In this document: positions 53,247-63,673 of the stretch, one piece after another
How positions within the stretch are numbered: the stretch's first letter is position 1
Layout of the letters: every line of letters starts with the position of its first letter
Assembly (NCBI RefSeq): GCF_900156505.1
Contig: NZ_FTPR01000001.1
Span: 1,054,001-1,118,000 of the forward strand
Reading direction: 5' to 3'
DNA length: 64,000 nt
Source of the DNA: Yoonia rosea
GTDB lineage: Bacteria > Pseudomonadota > Alphaproteobacteria > Rhodobacterales > Rhodobacteraceae
Notes under the pieces: generated by a model
The model's input: the letters and a program-made list of their open reading frames with translations, nothing else
Told to the model about the DNA's origin: nothing
Database searches by the model: none
Made by a program: the position numbers and the translations under genes

Positions 53247-54545
53247 CTAACGGAAAGCGTGCAATTGGCCGTCTTTGCTTAGCACATAGAGCGTCTGGCC
53301 TGCCACAACAGGCCCAGAGGCCGCACCGCCCGGCAGGGCAAGCTGTCCCAAGGACGCACCAGACGCGGGATCGAACTGCCGGATCTGGCCATCCGAAGAC
53401 GTAACGATAAGACGCCCGCCTGCAATAACAGGACCATAATGCGTAAAGAAACGTCGTTCGCTGCGTGGGTTGGCACCTTCCTCAAGCACCGGCAGCGCAA
53501 CCCGCCAGACAGGTGCGCCGGTATTTGCGTCAAGACGCACCAGAGCGTTGTTATCACTGATCAGGAACACCGCGTCACCGACAACCCAAACCGGGCTAAG
53601 CGATCCTTCGGTTGCGGTCCACAGGCGCGCGCCACCGCGCAAATCAAATGCGGCGGTCCGGCCACCAAAGTTGCCGATATAGACACGATTGCCCACGATC
53701 ACCGGATCGCCCGAGATATCATTGATGACGCCCGAGGCGTTGCCCAACCGGTCACCGGTAACCACCGAAGACCAGCGTGTCAGCCCGCCACGGGGATAGG
53801 TGGCAAGCACCTCACCCGATGGAAACGGAAATACAACATATTCACCACTCACCGCAGGCGATGCACCGCCCGCAAAATTCGCGGTGGACGGCGCACCCGA
53901 GCGCTGCCAGCGGATCCGGCCATTGGTCACATCAAGCGCCCAGGCGGTACTGTCACGGGCGACGACATAAACCAGATCGCCCTGCAATGTCGGTGCGGCA
54001 TGTGCGGGTGCATCAAGGTCCTGCACCCAGATTTCAGCGCCGGTGGCCGCATCAAGGGCCGTGATTTCACCAAATCCGGTTGTGACAAAAACACGCCCGC
54101 CGCCGACAGAAATGCCCCCGCCAGAGGCATCCGTCGCATTATCGCGCGTGGGGGTGAGATCACGGGTCCAGACATTGCGGCCATCAACGTTTGTGGCCGT
54201 CACGAGGGCACGTGAATCAATCGTATAGATGATCCCGTTTGCCACGACGGGGTGCGATGTTATCCGCGCACGCCGGCTATCGCCTTCTCCGATATCCACC
54301 GAAAACAGCGGGCTGAGGTCCGCGCCGAGTGCCGGATGCGTGATCGTATGGCCGGGGCTACCGTTGCGGTGCGTCCAGTCTGCATTCATCTGTGCTGCCG
54401 GCAGTGCCACAGGGCGGCTTTCATTGGCCAGAACGGCCTGCCCCCGAATATCAAAACGGTCGCCGGGCAGGATGACATCATCGTCACCACATGCCGCCAA
54501 AAGAACGAGGCTGATCGCTGCAGTGATGGTTACTCTTAAAGTCAC
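53247..54545 (-). CDS. bamB: Outer membrane assembly lipoprotein BamB
   Basis: 432 aa. The signal peptide ends in the lipobox LLAACGDDD, giving a lipid-modified Cys. The mature protein is a PQQ-type eight-bladed beta-propeller with repeats such as GGGRVFVTTGFGEITALDAATGAEIW, LQGDLVYVVARDSTAWALDV and GGRLIVTSSDGQIRQFDPASG. It supports the Bam complex that inserts outer-membrane proteins. It sits between der and the TPR gene, the usual order. Confidence 0.93.
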   Translation of the reverse strand: MTLRVTITAAISLVLLAACGDDDVILPGDRFDIRGQAVLANESRPVALPAAQMNADWTHRNGSPGHTITHPALGADLSPLFSVDIGEGDSRRARITSHPVVANGIIYTIDSRALVTATNVDGRNVWTRDLTPTRDNATDASGGGISVGGGRVFVTTGFGEITALDAATGAEIWVQDLDAPAHAAPTLQGDLVYVVARDSTAWALDVTNGRIRWQRSGAPSTANFAGGASPAVSGEYVVFPFPSGEVLATYPRGGLTRWSSVVTGDRLGNASGVINDISGDPVIVGNRVYIGNFGGRTAAFDLRGGARLWTATEGSLSPVWVVGDAVFLISDNNALVRLDANTGAPVWRVALPVLEEGANPRSERRFFTHYGPVIAGGRLIVTSSDGQIRQFDPASGASLGQLALPGGAASGPVVAGQTLYVLSKDGQLHAFR

Positions 54546-54566
54546 GGGTCAGATCCAATCTGCGCT

Positions 54567-55223
54567 TTACTGGCTCACAGGGTCGGGCATGGGTTCGCCC
54601 AGTGCCACCATGAGGCTCTGAACACGCTCGCGCAAGCCACGTGTGACACCGGCGTCTTCTTCAATCTGGCGCAAAAACCCAAGACCTGCGTCAATGTCAC
54701 CTTCTGTCAGCGACAGATATGCCAGCTGTTCAAGCGCCAACAGGCGGAAGGGCTCACCCGGCTGGGCCAATGCATCAAGTTGGATACGGCGGGTGTTGAT
54801 GTCATCAACCGGCAGCATTGCCATCTTCAAAGCCGCCAGTTCACGGTACATTTCAGGCACATCGGGATTGACGGCGACACGGTTCAATGTCGCCAATGCG
54901 CCCGCATTGTCGCCTGCTTCTTCCTGTGTGGAGGCCTGCAAAAGCAAAGTGACGGCAACGGCCGCACCATCGGCCTCGATCTGAGCCATTGCCGCTGCGC
55001 GTGCCGCAGGGTCGGCCTCATCCAGCGCTGCCATGATTGCATCACCGGTCGCCTGTGCGGTCGCACGCTCTTGGGCATTGCGATACTCGTTCCATGCCGC
55101 ACCACCCACGAGCAACAGCACAGCTGCGACACCGATCCAGCCATAGCGGCGCAAATAGCCAAACAGCTTTTCGCGGCGGACTTCTTCGGTGACTTCATTG
55201 ATAAAACTGTCAGTGTCGCTCAC
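54567..55223 (-). CDS. TPR membrane protein, YfgM-like
   Basis: 218 aa from a GTG (VSDTDSFINEV); a longer frame upstream has no support. A short cytoplasmic N-tail (EVTEEVRREKLFGYLRRY) precedes one TM helix (GWIGVAAVLLLVGGAAW) and a periplasmic TPR-like domain. This is the alphaproteobacterial equivalent of YfgM, which links the Sec translocon to periplasmic chaperones. It is followed by bamB and der, matching the yfgM-bamB-der order of other Proteobacteria. Confidence 0.85.
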   Translation of the reverse strand: MSDTDSFINEVTEEVRREKLFGYLRRYGWIGVAAVLLLVGGAAWNEYRNAQERATAQATGDAIMAALDEADPAARAAAMAQIEADGAAVAVTLLLQASTQEEAGDNAGALATLNRVAVNPDVPEMYRELAALKMAMLPVDDINTRRIQLDALAQPGEPFRLLALEQLAYLSLTEGDIDAGLGFLRQIEEDAGVTRGLRERVQSLMVALGEPMPDPVSQ

Positions 55224-55488
55224 CCTGGACCCCAATGTTGTATAATTTTGTAACGTCTTTGCGGGTACATATCGTGAAGCCTGCGCGATGAACAAGAGGG
55301 CAGCGTGATTTGCGCGAATGAAAGCCGCTATTGGGGCGCAAAACTCTACTTGCCGGAACCGTGTTGGCCGCATAAAAATATAACAAAGAGTTTACATTGT
55401 GCAGTGATCCTATGACTGCAACCTGACGTAAACATAACTGATTGATCGTTGCACCGCAGCGCGTATTGATCGCAAGAGAGCTAAAAAC

Positions 55489-56727
55489 ATGAAACTCATA
55501 CCGATCATTACAGCACTCTTGGTGCTTGCTGGCCTTTATATGGTCGTCTTTGAACGGGATGTGCTTCTCGGCGTCGCCCAGACCACCACGCAGGACGAAA
55601 CCGTCATGGACGCTGCTGATGCCACGGCTCCGGAAAGCGTGGTTACAGATACTGCCGCGGTCAGTGTTGTCGCGATGCATTCCGTAGCGCAAACCATTGA
55701 CAGCGCAGTGATCTTGCGCGGCCGCACCGAGGCCGCACGCAAAGTCACGGTCGCTGCTGAAACTTCGGGCCTTGTGATCTCGGAGCCGTTGCGCGCCGGC
55801 GCATCGGTGAATGCGGGCGACGTTTTGTGCCGGCTGGACCCGGGCACACGAGAAGCGTCATTGGCCGAGGCGCGCGCGCGACTGGCCGAGGCCGAAGGCC
55901 GCGTCCCCGAAGCACAGGCCGGTGTGCTGGAAGCGAATGCGCGGGTGCGCGAGGCGGAAATCAACCTCAACGCGGCAAGCCAGTTATCCGAAGGCGGTTT
56001 TGCCTCTGAAACCCGCCTTGTCAGCGCGCAGGCCGCGATGGAAGCCGCAGCAGCCGGCGTGCAACGCGCCAATTCCGGTGTGGCGTCAGCGCAGGCCGGT
56101 ATCCAGTCGGCGCAGGCTGCCGTTGCCTCCGCTTTACGCGAAATTGACAAATTGACGATCACCGCCCCCTTCTCTGGCTTGCTTGAAACGGACACCGCCG
56201 AGTTGGGCGCGCTCTTGCAACCAGGCGCACCCTGTGCCGCGATCATCCAGCTTGATCAGGTGAAACTGGTGGGTTTTGTACCCGAAACCGATGTTTCCAA
56301 GATCACCGTCGGGGCCATGGCTGGTGCACGGCTGACCAGCGGCGCACAGGTTCAAGGCCGCGTGACATTCCTGTCGCGCAGTGCTGATGAGTTGACGCGC
56401 ACATTCCGCGTGGAAGTCACGGTCGAGAACAGCGATCTGGCGATCAGCGACGGACAGACGGCGGAAATCCTTGTCGCCTCTGACGGGCGCACGGCGCATC
56501 TGATCGCGCAGTCCTCGCTGACGCTGGATGATGACGGTGTTCTGGGCGTGCGCACAGTGGCCGAGGATGACATCGCGAAATTCATGCCTGTTACCCTGTT
56601 ACGCGACACTGCCGAAGGGGTCTGGGTCACCGACCTGCCCGAAACAGTTGATATCATCACGCTGGGTCAGGAATTTGTTGTCGACGGGGTGCGCGTGGCA
56701 CCCACGTACACGGATGCCAAAGGATGA
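55489..56727 (+). CDS. RND efflux periplasmic adaptor (membrane fusion protein)
   Basis: 412 aa. An N-terminal TM/signal anchor (LIPIITALLVLAGLYMVV) is followed by a lipoyl half-domain (VAAETSGLVISEPLRAGASV), a long alpha-hairpin (about 115-205, Ala/Glu-rich), the second lipoyl half (KLTITAPFSGLLETDTAELG) and beta-barrel parts. It bridges the RND pump to an outer-membrane channel. Its stop overlaps the pump ATG by 4 bp. No tolC-like gene lies next to it. Confidence 0.92.
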   Translation: MKLIPIITALLVLAGLYMVVFERDVLLGVAQTTTQDETVMDAADATAPESVVTDTAAVSVVAMHSVAQTIDSAVILRGRTEAARKVTVAAETSGLVISEPLRAGASVNAGDVLCRLDPGTREASLAEARARLAEAEGRVPEAQAGVLEANARVREAEINLNAASQLSEGGFASETRLVSAQAAMEAAAAGVQRANSGVASAQAGIQSAQAAVASALREIDKLTITAPFSGLLETDTAELGALLQPGAPCAAIIQLDQVKLVGFVPETDVSKITVGAMAGARLTSGAQVQGRVTFLSRSADELTRTFRVEVTVENSDLAISDGQTAEILVASDGRTAHLIAQSSLTLDDDGVLGVRTVAEDDIAKFMPVTLLRDTAEGVWVTDLPETVDIITLGQEFVVDGVRVAPTYTDAKG

Positions 56728-59700
56728 CCGGTCTCGTTGATTGGGCCGCAGCCCGCGCGCGGATGGTGCTGGCCTTTATTGCGCTCTCGCTGCTGGCGGG
56801 GGGCATGGCCTATGTCGGACTGCCCAAAGAGGGCGAGCCGGACATCGAAATCCCCGCGATCTTTGTGTCGGTCCCCTTCCCCGGCATATCCGCCCAAGAC
56901 AGCGAAACCCTGTTGGTCAAACCGATGGAGACCGAACTGTCCGATCTTGACGGGCTGAAATCCATGAGCGCCACTGCCGCCGAAGGCTATGCGGGCATGG
57001 CGCTTGAGTTCGAATTCGGCTGGGACAAAACCGAGATCCTTGCCGACATCCGTTCGGCCATGAACAACGCCGAGGCGCAGTTCCCTGCCGGCGCGGATCA
57101 ATACTCGATCAATGAAATCAACTTTTCAGAATTCCCGATTGTGATCGTGAACCTCACCGGCCAAGTGCCCGAGCGCACTTTGTTGCGGGTGGCCAAGAAC
57201 CTGCAGGACCGCATTGAAGGGATTGATGCGGTCTTGGAGGCAGGGCTTGCCGGTCAGCGCGATGAAATGCTGGAGGTCGTGATCGACCCGCTCCGTCTTG
57301 AGGCCTACAACGTCACCGCAGGCGAATTGATCGGCGTTGTAACCAACAACAACCTGCTGATCGCCGCAGGCGAGGTGGACACCGCGCAAGGGACGTTCTC
57401 GGTCAAGATCCCCTCATCGTTCGATGAACCGCAGGACGTCTATAACCTGCCCGTCAAAACCAACGGTGACCGCGTGATCACGCTGGGTGATCTGGCCACG
57501 ATCCGGCTGACATTCGAAGATCGGCTTGGTACCGCGCGCTTTAACGGCGTGAACACAGTGGCCTTGCAGGTGGTCAAACGCAAAGGTTTCAACCTGATCG
57601 ATACCGCCGCATTGGTCGAAGAGGCGGTCGAAGCCGAACGCGCAAGCTGGTCGCCCGAGCTTCAGGAGGCGATCCAGGTCGGTACCTCGAACGACCAGTC
57701 CCGCAATGTGGCCTCAATGGTCAGCCAGCTGGAAGGTTCGGTTCTGACCGCAATCGCGCTGGTGATGATCGTGGTTCTCGCGGCCTTGGGAACGCGTCCT
57801 GCGCTACTGGTGGGCTTTGCAATTCCGACATCATTCCTGTTGTGTTTCGCCCTGCTTGCCGTGATGGGCATCACGATTTCCAACATCGTCATGTTCGGCC
57901 TGATCCTTGCCGTCGGTATGCTGGTGGATGGCGCCATTGTCGTGGTCGAATACGCCGACAAGCGCATTAAAGAGGGCACAGGCCCCATGCACGCCTATGT
58001 CGAGGCCGCCAAGCGCATGTTCTGGCCGATTATTTCTTCCACTGCCACCACACTCTGCGCCTTTCTGCCGATGCTGTTCTGGCCCGGTGTGCCGGGGCAA
58101 TTCATGGGGATGCTGCCTGTCACCCTGATCTTCGTACTCTCGGCATCGCTGGTTGTCGCGCTCATCTATCTGCCCGTCATGGGTGGCGTGACAGGCCGGA
58201 TGAGCCGGATGTTCGGCAATGCATCTGACACGCTGCGCGCCCGTTTGCCGTGGGTGGTGCGTGCGGCCCTCGTCGTTCCGTCTATTATGATCGTTTTTAC
58301 GGGTGCCATGCTCACACTGAACCCCGGCTATCTGACCGGTGAGGCCGTGCAAACGCGTGGTCTGGGCGATTCCCTTCCCGGTATGCTCGTGTTCCTCCTC
58401 GGGGCCTTCGCATTGTCGATCACCATCGGGGCCGCCAAGATCGAACGCGAAGCCAAAACAATCAAAGCGGGCTACCGCCGCTCGCCCTTTGGCCACTTCA
58501 TGCACTTCGTCGCAGGCAACCCCATCATGCCGCTTGTCACCGTGGCGGCTGTCGTTTTCACCGTCATTTCCATCTTTGGCTACTACGGCTCAAACAACAA
58601 CGGGGTCGAATTCTTCGTCGAATCCGAGCCGGAACAGGCCATCGTCTATGTCCGCGCCCGTGGAAACCTGTCGCTTGAGGAAAAAGACGCGCTGGTGCGG
58701 CAGGCCGAAGATATCGTGCTGGCCCATCCGGGCGTGATTACCGCCTTTGCCTTTGCCGGTGACGGCGGGTTGAACACGGATGCGAGTGGGGCCAGCACCC
58801 CCAGCGACACCATCGGGCAGGTGCAGCTTGAAACCATTCCATGGGAAGACCGCGCCGGTATCGCCGAACTGGACGGTGATGTGGTGCTTGCCGAATTGCA
58901 GGAGCAGCTCAATACAATACCCGGGATCGAAACCGAGATCCTGGCCCAATCCCGTGGTCCTGCCTCGGGCAAGCCGGTGCATCTGCGCCTGAAAAGCGAC
59001 AACTGGGACGACCTGATTGCCGCCACCAACACAGCGCGCGCGCAGTTCGAACAAACACCGGGTTTGATCACGATCGAGGATTCCCTGCCCCTGCCCGGTA
59101 TCGACTGGCAGATCGACGTGGATGTCGAAAAAGCGGGCCGCTTTGGTGCCGATGTCGCGACCGTAGGTGCGATGGTGCAGATGGTCACGCGGGGTATTCT
59201 GCTTGATACGATGCGCGTTGACAGCTCGGACGAGGAAATCGAAATCCGTGTCCGCCTGCCCGAGCATGACCGCGTTCTCTCAACCCTTGATAGTCTGAAA
59301 GTCCGGACCAATCAGGGCCTGATCCCGCTGTCAAACTTCATCACCCGCACCCCTGTCGCGAGCCTCGCGCAGATCGACCGCATTGACCAGAAGCGCTATT
59401 TCGATGTGAAGGCGGGTGTCACCGCCGGGCTGACCAACCTTGTCGTCGACGGTGAAAATGTCGCCGTTGTGCGGATCGTGAGCGAGGAGGCATCCGGCAT
59501 GGACCGCTATGCGGTGCAGACGCTGCTGGGTGATATGACGTCTGCGCGTCTGACGGCCCTTGTGGACGCGGGCGACATCTCAGAGGTGCCGCTGAATGCC
59601 AATGAACGGATTGCCGCGTTGACGGACTGGCTCGACACCAACCCCCTGCCCGCATTCATTGAATGGGAATGGACCGGCGATCAGGAAGAACAGGCCGAAT

Positions 59701-60416
59701 CCGGCGCGTTCCTGCAAACCGCCTTTGCGGGTGCGCTGGGTCTGATGTTCATCATCCTGCTGGCGCAGTTCAACAGCATTTATAACTCTGTTCTCGTACT
59801 GATGGCGGTGGTGATGTCCACTGCGGGGTCTCTGGTCGGGATGCTGGTGATGGATCAACCGTTCTCGATCATCATGACAGGCACAGGCATTGTCGCACTG
59901 GCGGGGATCGTGGTGAACAACAACATCATTCTGATCGACACCTATCAGGAATACAGCCGCTATATGCCCAAGACCGAGGCGATCACGCGCACCGCCGAAG
60001 ACCGCATCCGCCCTGTGCTTTTGACGACGATCACCACAATGGCGGGGCTTGCGCCGATGATGTTTGGCCTCAGCCTTGATTTCATGAACGGCGGCTATTC
60101 CATCGACAGCCCGACAGCGCTTTGGTGGAAACAATTGGCCACAGCAGTGGTCTTTGGCCTTGGTATCGCAACAATGCTGACGCTGGTTTTCACCCCCTCC
60201 ATGCTGGCCCTGCGGGTCTGGTTTGTGACCTATGTGCAATGGTTCGCACAACTCTTGGCGAAACTTTCAATGGGTCGCAGCAGCCGCGCCGCCCGCGACT
60301 GGGCCCTGTCGCGACAGGCCCGCCGGATGAAAGCGCCGGAGATTATCTGGGATGATCCAAGTGCGGCGATCTTGGCACCCATCGCGCCCAAACAACCAGT
60401 ACAAGCGGCAGAATAA
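56724..60416 (+). CDS. RND efflux transporter permease, extended
   Basis: 1230 aa; usual RND pumps are about 1,020-1,060. It has FPGISAQDSETLLVKPMETEL, the LIADIRSAMNNAEAQFP-type porter segments, and TM4 motif FGLILAVGMLVDGAIVVVEYADK with the proton-relay Asp. Between TM6 and TM7 (about residues 500-620) lies an insert with two extra hydrophobic stretches (WVVRAALVVPSIMIVFTGAM and GMLVFLLGAFALSITIGAAK), and the C-terminus has a ~60-residue tail. Substrates cannot be predicted. A terminator follows immediately. Confidence 0.92.
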   Translation: MTGLVDWAAARARMVLAFIALSLLAGGMAYVGLPKEGEPDIEIPAIFVSVPFPGISAQDSETLLVKPMETELSDLDGLKSMSATAAEGYAGMALEFEFGWDKTEILADIRSAMNNAEAQFPAGADQYSINEINFSEFPIVIVNLTGQVPERTLLRVAKNLQDRIEGIDAVLEAGLAGQRDEMLEVVIDPLRLEAYNVTAGELIGVVTNNNLLIAAGEVDTAQGTFSVKIPSSFDEPQDVYNLPVKTNGDRVITLGDLATIRLTFEDRLGTARFNGVNTVALQVVKRKGFNLIDTAALVEEAVEAERASWSPELQEAIQVGTSNDQSRNVASMVSQLEGSVLTAIALVMIVVLAALGTRPALLVGFAIPTSFLLCFALLAVMGITISNIVMFGLILAVGMLVDGAIVVVEYADKRIKEGTGPMHAYVEAAKRMFWPIISSTATTLCAFLPMLFWPGVPGQFMGMLPVTLIFVLSASLVVALIYLPVMGGVTGRMSRMFGNASDTLRARLPWVVRAALVVPSIMIVFTGAMLTLNPGYLTGEAVQTRGLGDSLPGMLVFLLGAFALSITIGAAKIEREAKTIKAGYRRSPFGHFMHFVAGNPIMPLVTVAAVVFTVISIFGYYGSNNNGVEFFVESEPEQAIVYVRARGNLSLEEKDALVRQAEDIVLAHPGVITAFAFAGDGGLNTDASGASTPSDTIGQVQLETIPWEDRAGIAELDGDVVLAELQEQLNTIPGIETEILAQSRGPASGKPVHLRLKSDNWDDLIAATNTARAQFEQTPGLITIEDSLPLPGIDWQIDVDVEKAGRFGADVATVGAMVQMVTRGILLDTMRVDSSDEEIEIRVRLPEHDRVLSTLDSLKVRTNQGLIPLSNFITRTPVASLAQIDRIDQKRYFDVKAGVTAGLTNLVVDGENVAVVRIVSEEASGMDRYAVQTLLGDMTSARLTALVDAGDISEVPLNANERIAALTDWLDTNPLPAFIEWEWTGDQEEQAESGAFLQTAFAGALGLMFIILLAQFNSIYNSVLVLMAVVMSTAGSLVGMLVMDQPFSIIMTGTGIVALAGIVVNNNIILIDTYQEYSRYMPKTEAITRTAEDRIRPVLLTTITTMAGLAPMMFGLSLDFMNGGYSIDSPTALWWKQLATAVVFGLGIATMLTLVFTPSMLALRVWFVTYVQWFAQLLAKLSMGRSSRAARDWALSRQARRMKAPEIIWDDPSAAILAPIAPKQPVQAAE

Positions 60417-60420
60417 AGAC

Positions 60421-60445
60421 AAGGCCCGCGCGAACGGCGGGCCTT
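60421..60445. terminator. Terminator between RND and ABC genes
   Basis: aaggcccg (60421-60428) pairs with cgggcctt (60438-60445); short T runs on both sides fit weak bidirectional termination of the converging genes. Confidence 0.65.
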
Positions 60446-60464
60446 TTGATCCGGTCGACGCGAA

Positions 60465-62291
60465 CTAGACCGTCGCCTCTTCTTCCTCGGACTGCCTGTT
60501 CCACAAATGCGCATAGCGCCCTTCGGCGGCCAGCAGGTCGTCGTGGCGGCCTTCTTCGACAATGACGCCGTTTTCCAACACCACAATCAGGTCGGCATCG
60601 GCGATCGTCGACAGGCGGTGCGCGATCGTGATGACAGAACGCCCCTCGCCCATCGCCTTCAACTCGGCCTGAATTTCCCGCTCGGTTTCGGTATCAAGCG
60701 CGCTTGTCGCCTCATCCAACAACAGGATCGGCGGGTTCTTCAGCAAGGTGCGCGCGATCCCCACCCGCTGCTTTTCACCACCCGAAAGCTTCAACCCACG
60801 TTCACCCACAGTCGTTTGATAGCCGTCTGGCAGGCTGATGATAAAATCGTGGATTTTGGCGGCTTTGGCCGCGGCGATAATCTCGTCTTCAGTGGCGGTG
60901 GGCCGCCCGTAGGCAATGTTGTAATGCACCGTGTCGTTGAACAGCACGGTATCCTGCGGAACAACACCGATCTGTGCGTGAAGGCTCTCCTGCGTCACAT
61001 CCCGCACATCCTGCCCGTCAATCAAAAGCGCGCCGCCGCTGACGTCATAAAACCGGAACAGCAACCGCCCAATCGTCGATTTGCCGGACCCAGAAGAGCC
61101 CACAATCGCCACGGTCTGACCCGGTGCCACCTCAAGGCTGACGCCTTTCAGGATTGGCCGCGCGGCATCATAGCCAAAACTGACGTCCTGCAAGACAACA
61201 CGCCCGCCTTTCACCTCAAGCGGTTTCGCGTCCGGTTTATCTGTCACCTCGGCGGGCTGTTCGAGCAGGTCAAACATATCGCCCATATCAATCAGGGCCT
61301 GCCGGATTTCGCGGTAAACGGTACCAAGAAAGTTCAGCGGCATCGTGATCTGGATCATATAGGCATTGACCATGACGAAATCGCCCACGGTCAAATCGCC
61401 CCGTTGCACACCCAAGGCAGCCATGACCATCACGGCGACCAGACCACCGGTAATCAATACCGACTGGCCGAAATTCAGAAAGGCGAGCGAGTAATTGGTG
61501 CGAATGGCGGCGTTCTCATAATTCGCCATCGCCACGTCGTAGCGGTCAGCCTCCCAGCGTTCTGCACCGAAATACTTGACCGTTTCGAAATTCAGCAGGC
61601 TATCGACCGCCTTCTGGTTCGCATCGGTGTCCTGATCGTTCATTTCCTTGCGGATTTTGACCCGCCATTCCGTCACCTTGAACGTGAACCAGACATAAAG
61701 CGCGATCGTCAGCACAACGACCGCCAAGTACCAGACATCAAACAGGAAAAACAAAATGACCGAGATCATCAGCAGCTCAAGAATCAGCGGCCCCATTGAG
61801 AACAGCAAGAAGCGCAGCAGGAAATCGACACCCTTTACACCGCGTTCGATGATCCGCGACAAACCACCTGTCTTGCGGGTGATGTGATAGCGCATCGACA
61901 GGCGGTGGATATGGGTAAAGGTTTCAAGCGCCAGCTGCCGCAAAGCCCGTTGCCCGACGCGCGTAAAGACCACATCGCGCAATTGCTGAAAGCCCACCGA
62001 CATCAGCCGCGCCAAACCATAAGCCAGCGTCAGCCCAACGGCCCCCAACCCCAAGACAGTCGCCGCCGTCGCCTCCTCGGGCGCCAATGCATCAACAGCC
62101 TGTTTATAAAGAACAGGTGTGCCGACCGCGATCACCTTGGAAAGCAAGAGCACGGCCAGCGCAATCACGACACGGCGCTTGACCCATGTCTGCCCCTCTG
62201 GCCACAGATAGGGCACGACGCGCCGGATGACGTTCCACCCCTGGATTTGGGCATCGCTCAGGTTGGCATCGGTTTTCGCTAGACCACGCAT
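60465..62291 (-). CDS. ABC exporter, Atm1/HMT1 type
   Basis: 608 aa from MRGLAKTDANLSDAQIQGWN. Six TM helices are followed by the ATPase with Walker A VGSSGSGKSTIGRLLFR, Q-loop region VVPQDTVLFNDTVHYNIAYG, signature LSGGEKQRVGIARTLL and Walker B ILLLDEATSALDTETE. The Atm1/ABCB7 branch is suggested by FNDTVHYNIAYGRP and by the NFETVKYFGAERWE segment. These half-transporters export glutathione-linked sulfur or metal species. The LysM gene lies upstream on the same strand, 66 bp away. Confidence 0.92.
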   Translation of the reverse strand: MRGLAKTDANLSDAQIQGWNVIRRVVPYLWPEGQTWVKRRVVIALAVLLLSKVIAVGTPVLYKQAVDALAPEEATAATVLGLGAVGLTLAYGLARLMSVGFQQLRDVVFTRVGQRALRQLALETFTHIHRLSMRYHITRKTGGLSRIIERGVKGVDFLLRFLLFSMGPLILELLMISVILFFLFDVWYLAVVVLTIALYVWFTFKVTEWRVKIRKEMNDQDTDANQKAVDSLLNFETVKYFGAERWEADRYDVAMANYENAAIRTNYSLAFLNFGQSVLITGGLVAVMVMAALGVQRGDLTVGDFVMVNAYMIQITMPLNFLGTVYREIRQALIDMGDMFDLLEQPAEVTDKPDAKPLEVKGGRVVLQDVSFGYDAARPILKGVSLEVAPGQTVAIVGSSGSGKSTIGRLLFRFYDVSGGALLIDGQDVRDVTQESLHAQIGVVPQDTVLFNDTVHYNIAYGRPTATEDEIIAAAKAAKIHDFIISLPDGYQTTVGERGLKLSGGEKQRVGIARTLLKNPPILLLDEATSALDTETEREIQAELKAMGEGRSVITIAHRLSTIADADLIVVLENGVIVEEGRHDDLLAAEGRYAHLWNRQSEEEEATV

Positions 62292-62357
62292 AGAAACTCC
62301 ACGACTTGAGGCGTCATTCCTAAGCCTGTGATCCAAAGATGACCAGAGGCCTGCGCG

Positions 62358-63563
62358 CTATTGCGTGATCTCGGGGATACGAAAGATTTGACCAGGGTAG
62401 ATCAGGTCAGGGTCGCGGATCAGATCGCGGTTTGCTTCAAAGACCTCGACATAGAAAATACCCGCACCAAGGTTCTCTTCGGCAATGGCCCAGAGCGTCG
62501 CACCGGGTTGCACGGTACGCACCGCCACTTCAAAGCCCTCGACGGCTGTTTCCTCGGCCAGCACTGCTGCCACGTCAGCGGCCTCCTCGCGTCGGAACGG
62601 CGTTTCAAGGCGTGAAACCACACCACCCTCTGTATCGACCTCGTCAATGCGCAGCGTGTACACACCTGTTGCGATATCGGGCAGATCAATCCGCCAGTCG
62701 CCGCCTTCGGTCACGGGCGAGGCTGTCACCGGTTCGTTGTCGATATAGACCTGCACAGCCCCGTCGCCTGTGGCCCGGCCGGAAAGCTGCACTTCACCCT
62801 CTGGGTCATAAGTAATCGCATCCAGCGCCACGTTTGGCCGGGCCTCGGGTGTTGCGAGGGTGGGGCTCGCCTGCACGACACGCACACCATCCGCATCCGC
62901 TTGCAACACCGTGGGCGCAACGGGTGCCGCAGGCGCAAGGTCAGCATCCGGGACCGTCGGGGCTTGCGGTGAGGCAACAGATGGCGTGTCGACCGTGGCA
63001 ACCTGTGCTGGATCGACTGGTGCTTGTGGTGCGGCCTCGGTGACAGCCGGTGCGGGGTCCTCAGCCGCGGCGATGACGACCGGGGCCGCAATGGGCGCCA
63101 CCATGTAACTTGTGGTCGAGGCGACCGCTTCGCCCTCTGGATCTGCCAGCAAAGACAACCTGCGTGGTTGTGCGGCAGGGCCTGCGACGGGAAGTGAAAC
63201 GAAATTACCCACTGAGTCGGCAATGACGCGGTCAATCGCTTCACCTGCCAGAATAACATCAACGGTTTGCCCCGGCTGGGCGCGCCCCGCGATCACCATG
63301 CTGCCGTCATGCTCTACGCGGAACGTATCGAATTCTGGCACCTGCTGCGCTTGCTCTGGCTCGGGAGCTTCGGCCACGACCTCGGGTGCAGGTTCCGGTG
63401 CAGCGGCTGCGGGCGTCACAACAGGCGTCTCGGCAACGATATCAGCGGGCGGTTCGCCTACATCCGCCTGCGGCATCATCAGGAAAATCAAAACACCAAT
63501 GGCCATAGCAGCAAGACTGCCCAGCACCACAGGCTTTGCGCCTGATTTCACGTTTTCTTCCAC
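62358..63563 (-). CDS. LysM-domain cell-envelope protein
   Basis: 401 aa. One N-terminal TM helix (VVLGSLAAMAIGVLIFLMM) anchors the protein, followed by a long low-complexity stretch of Pro, Ala and Val (about 40-240), an Ig/bacterial-type beta domain (EVQLSGRATGDGAVQVYIDNEPV) and a C-terminal LysM module (VQPGATLWAIAEENLGAGIF to IYPGQIFRIPE). It should span the periplasm and bind peptidoglycan. No enzyme domain is visible. The role beyond wall attachment is not clear. Confidence 0.88.
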   Translation of the reverse strand: MEENVKSGAKPVVLGSLAAMAIGVLIFLMMPQADVGEPPADIVAETPVVTPAAAAPEPAPEVVAEAPEPEQAQQVPEFDTFRVEHDGSMVIAGRAQPGQTVDVILAGEAIDRVIADSVGNFVSLPVAGPAAQPRRLSLLADPEGEAVASTTSYMVAPIAAPVVIAAAEDPAPAVTEAAPQAPVDPAQVATVDTPSVASPQAPTVPDADLAPAAPVAPTVLQADADGVRVVQASPTLATPEARPNVALDAITYDPEGEVQLSGRATGDGAVQVYIDNEPVTASPVTEGGDWRIDLPDIATGVYTLRIDEVDTEGGVVSRLETPFRREEAADVAAVLAEETAVEGFEVAVRTVQPGATLWAIAEENLGAGIFYVEVFEANRDLIRDPDLIYPGQIFRIPEITQ

Positions 63564-63673
63564 GTTTCACCCCTTTTACACTGCCCGCTGTAGGCAAACC
63601 CAAAGTCAAGGTTGAGACACCTTAACAACGCCGCTATGACCGGTCAAAGCGAAGCTAGCGCGAAGGAACCACA

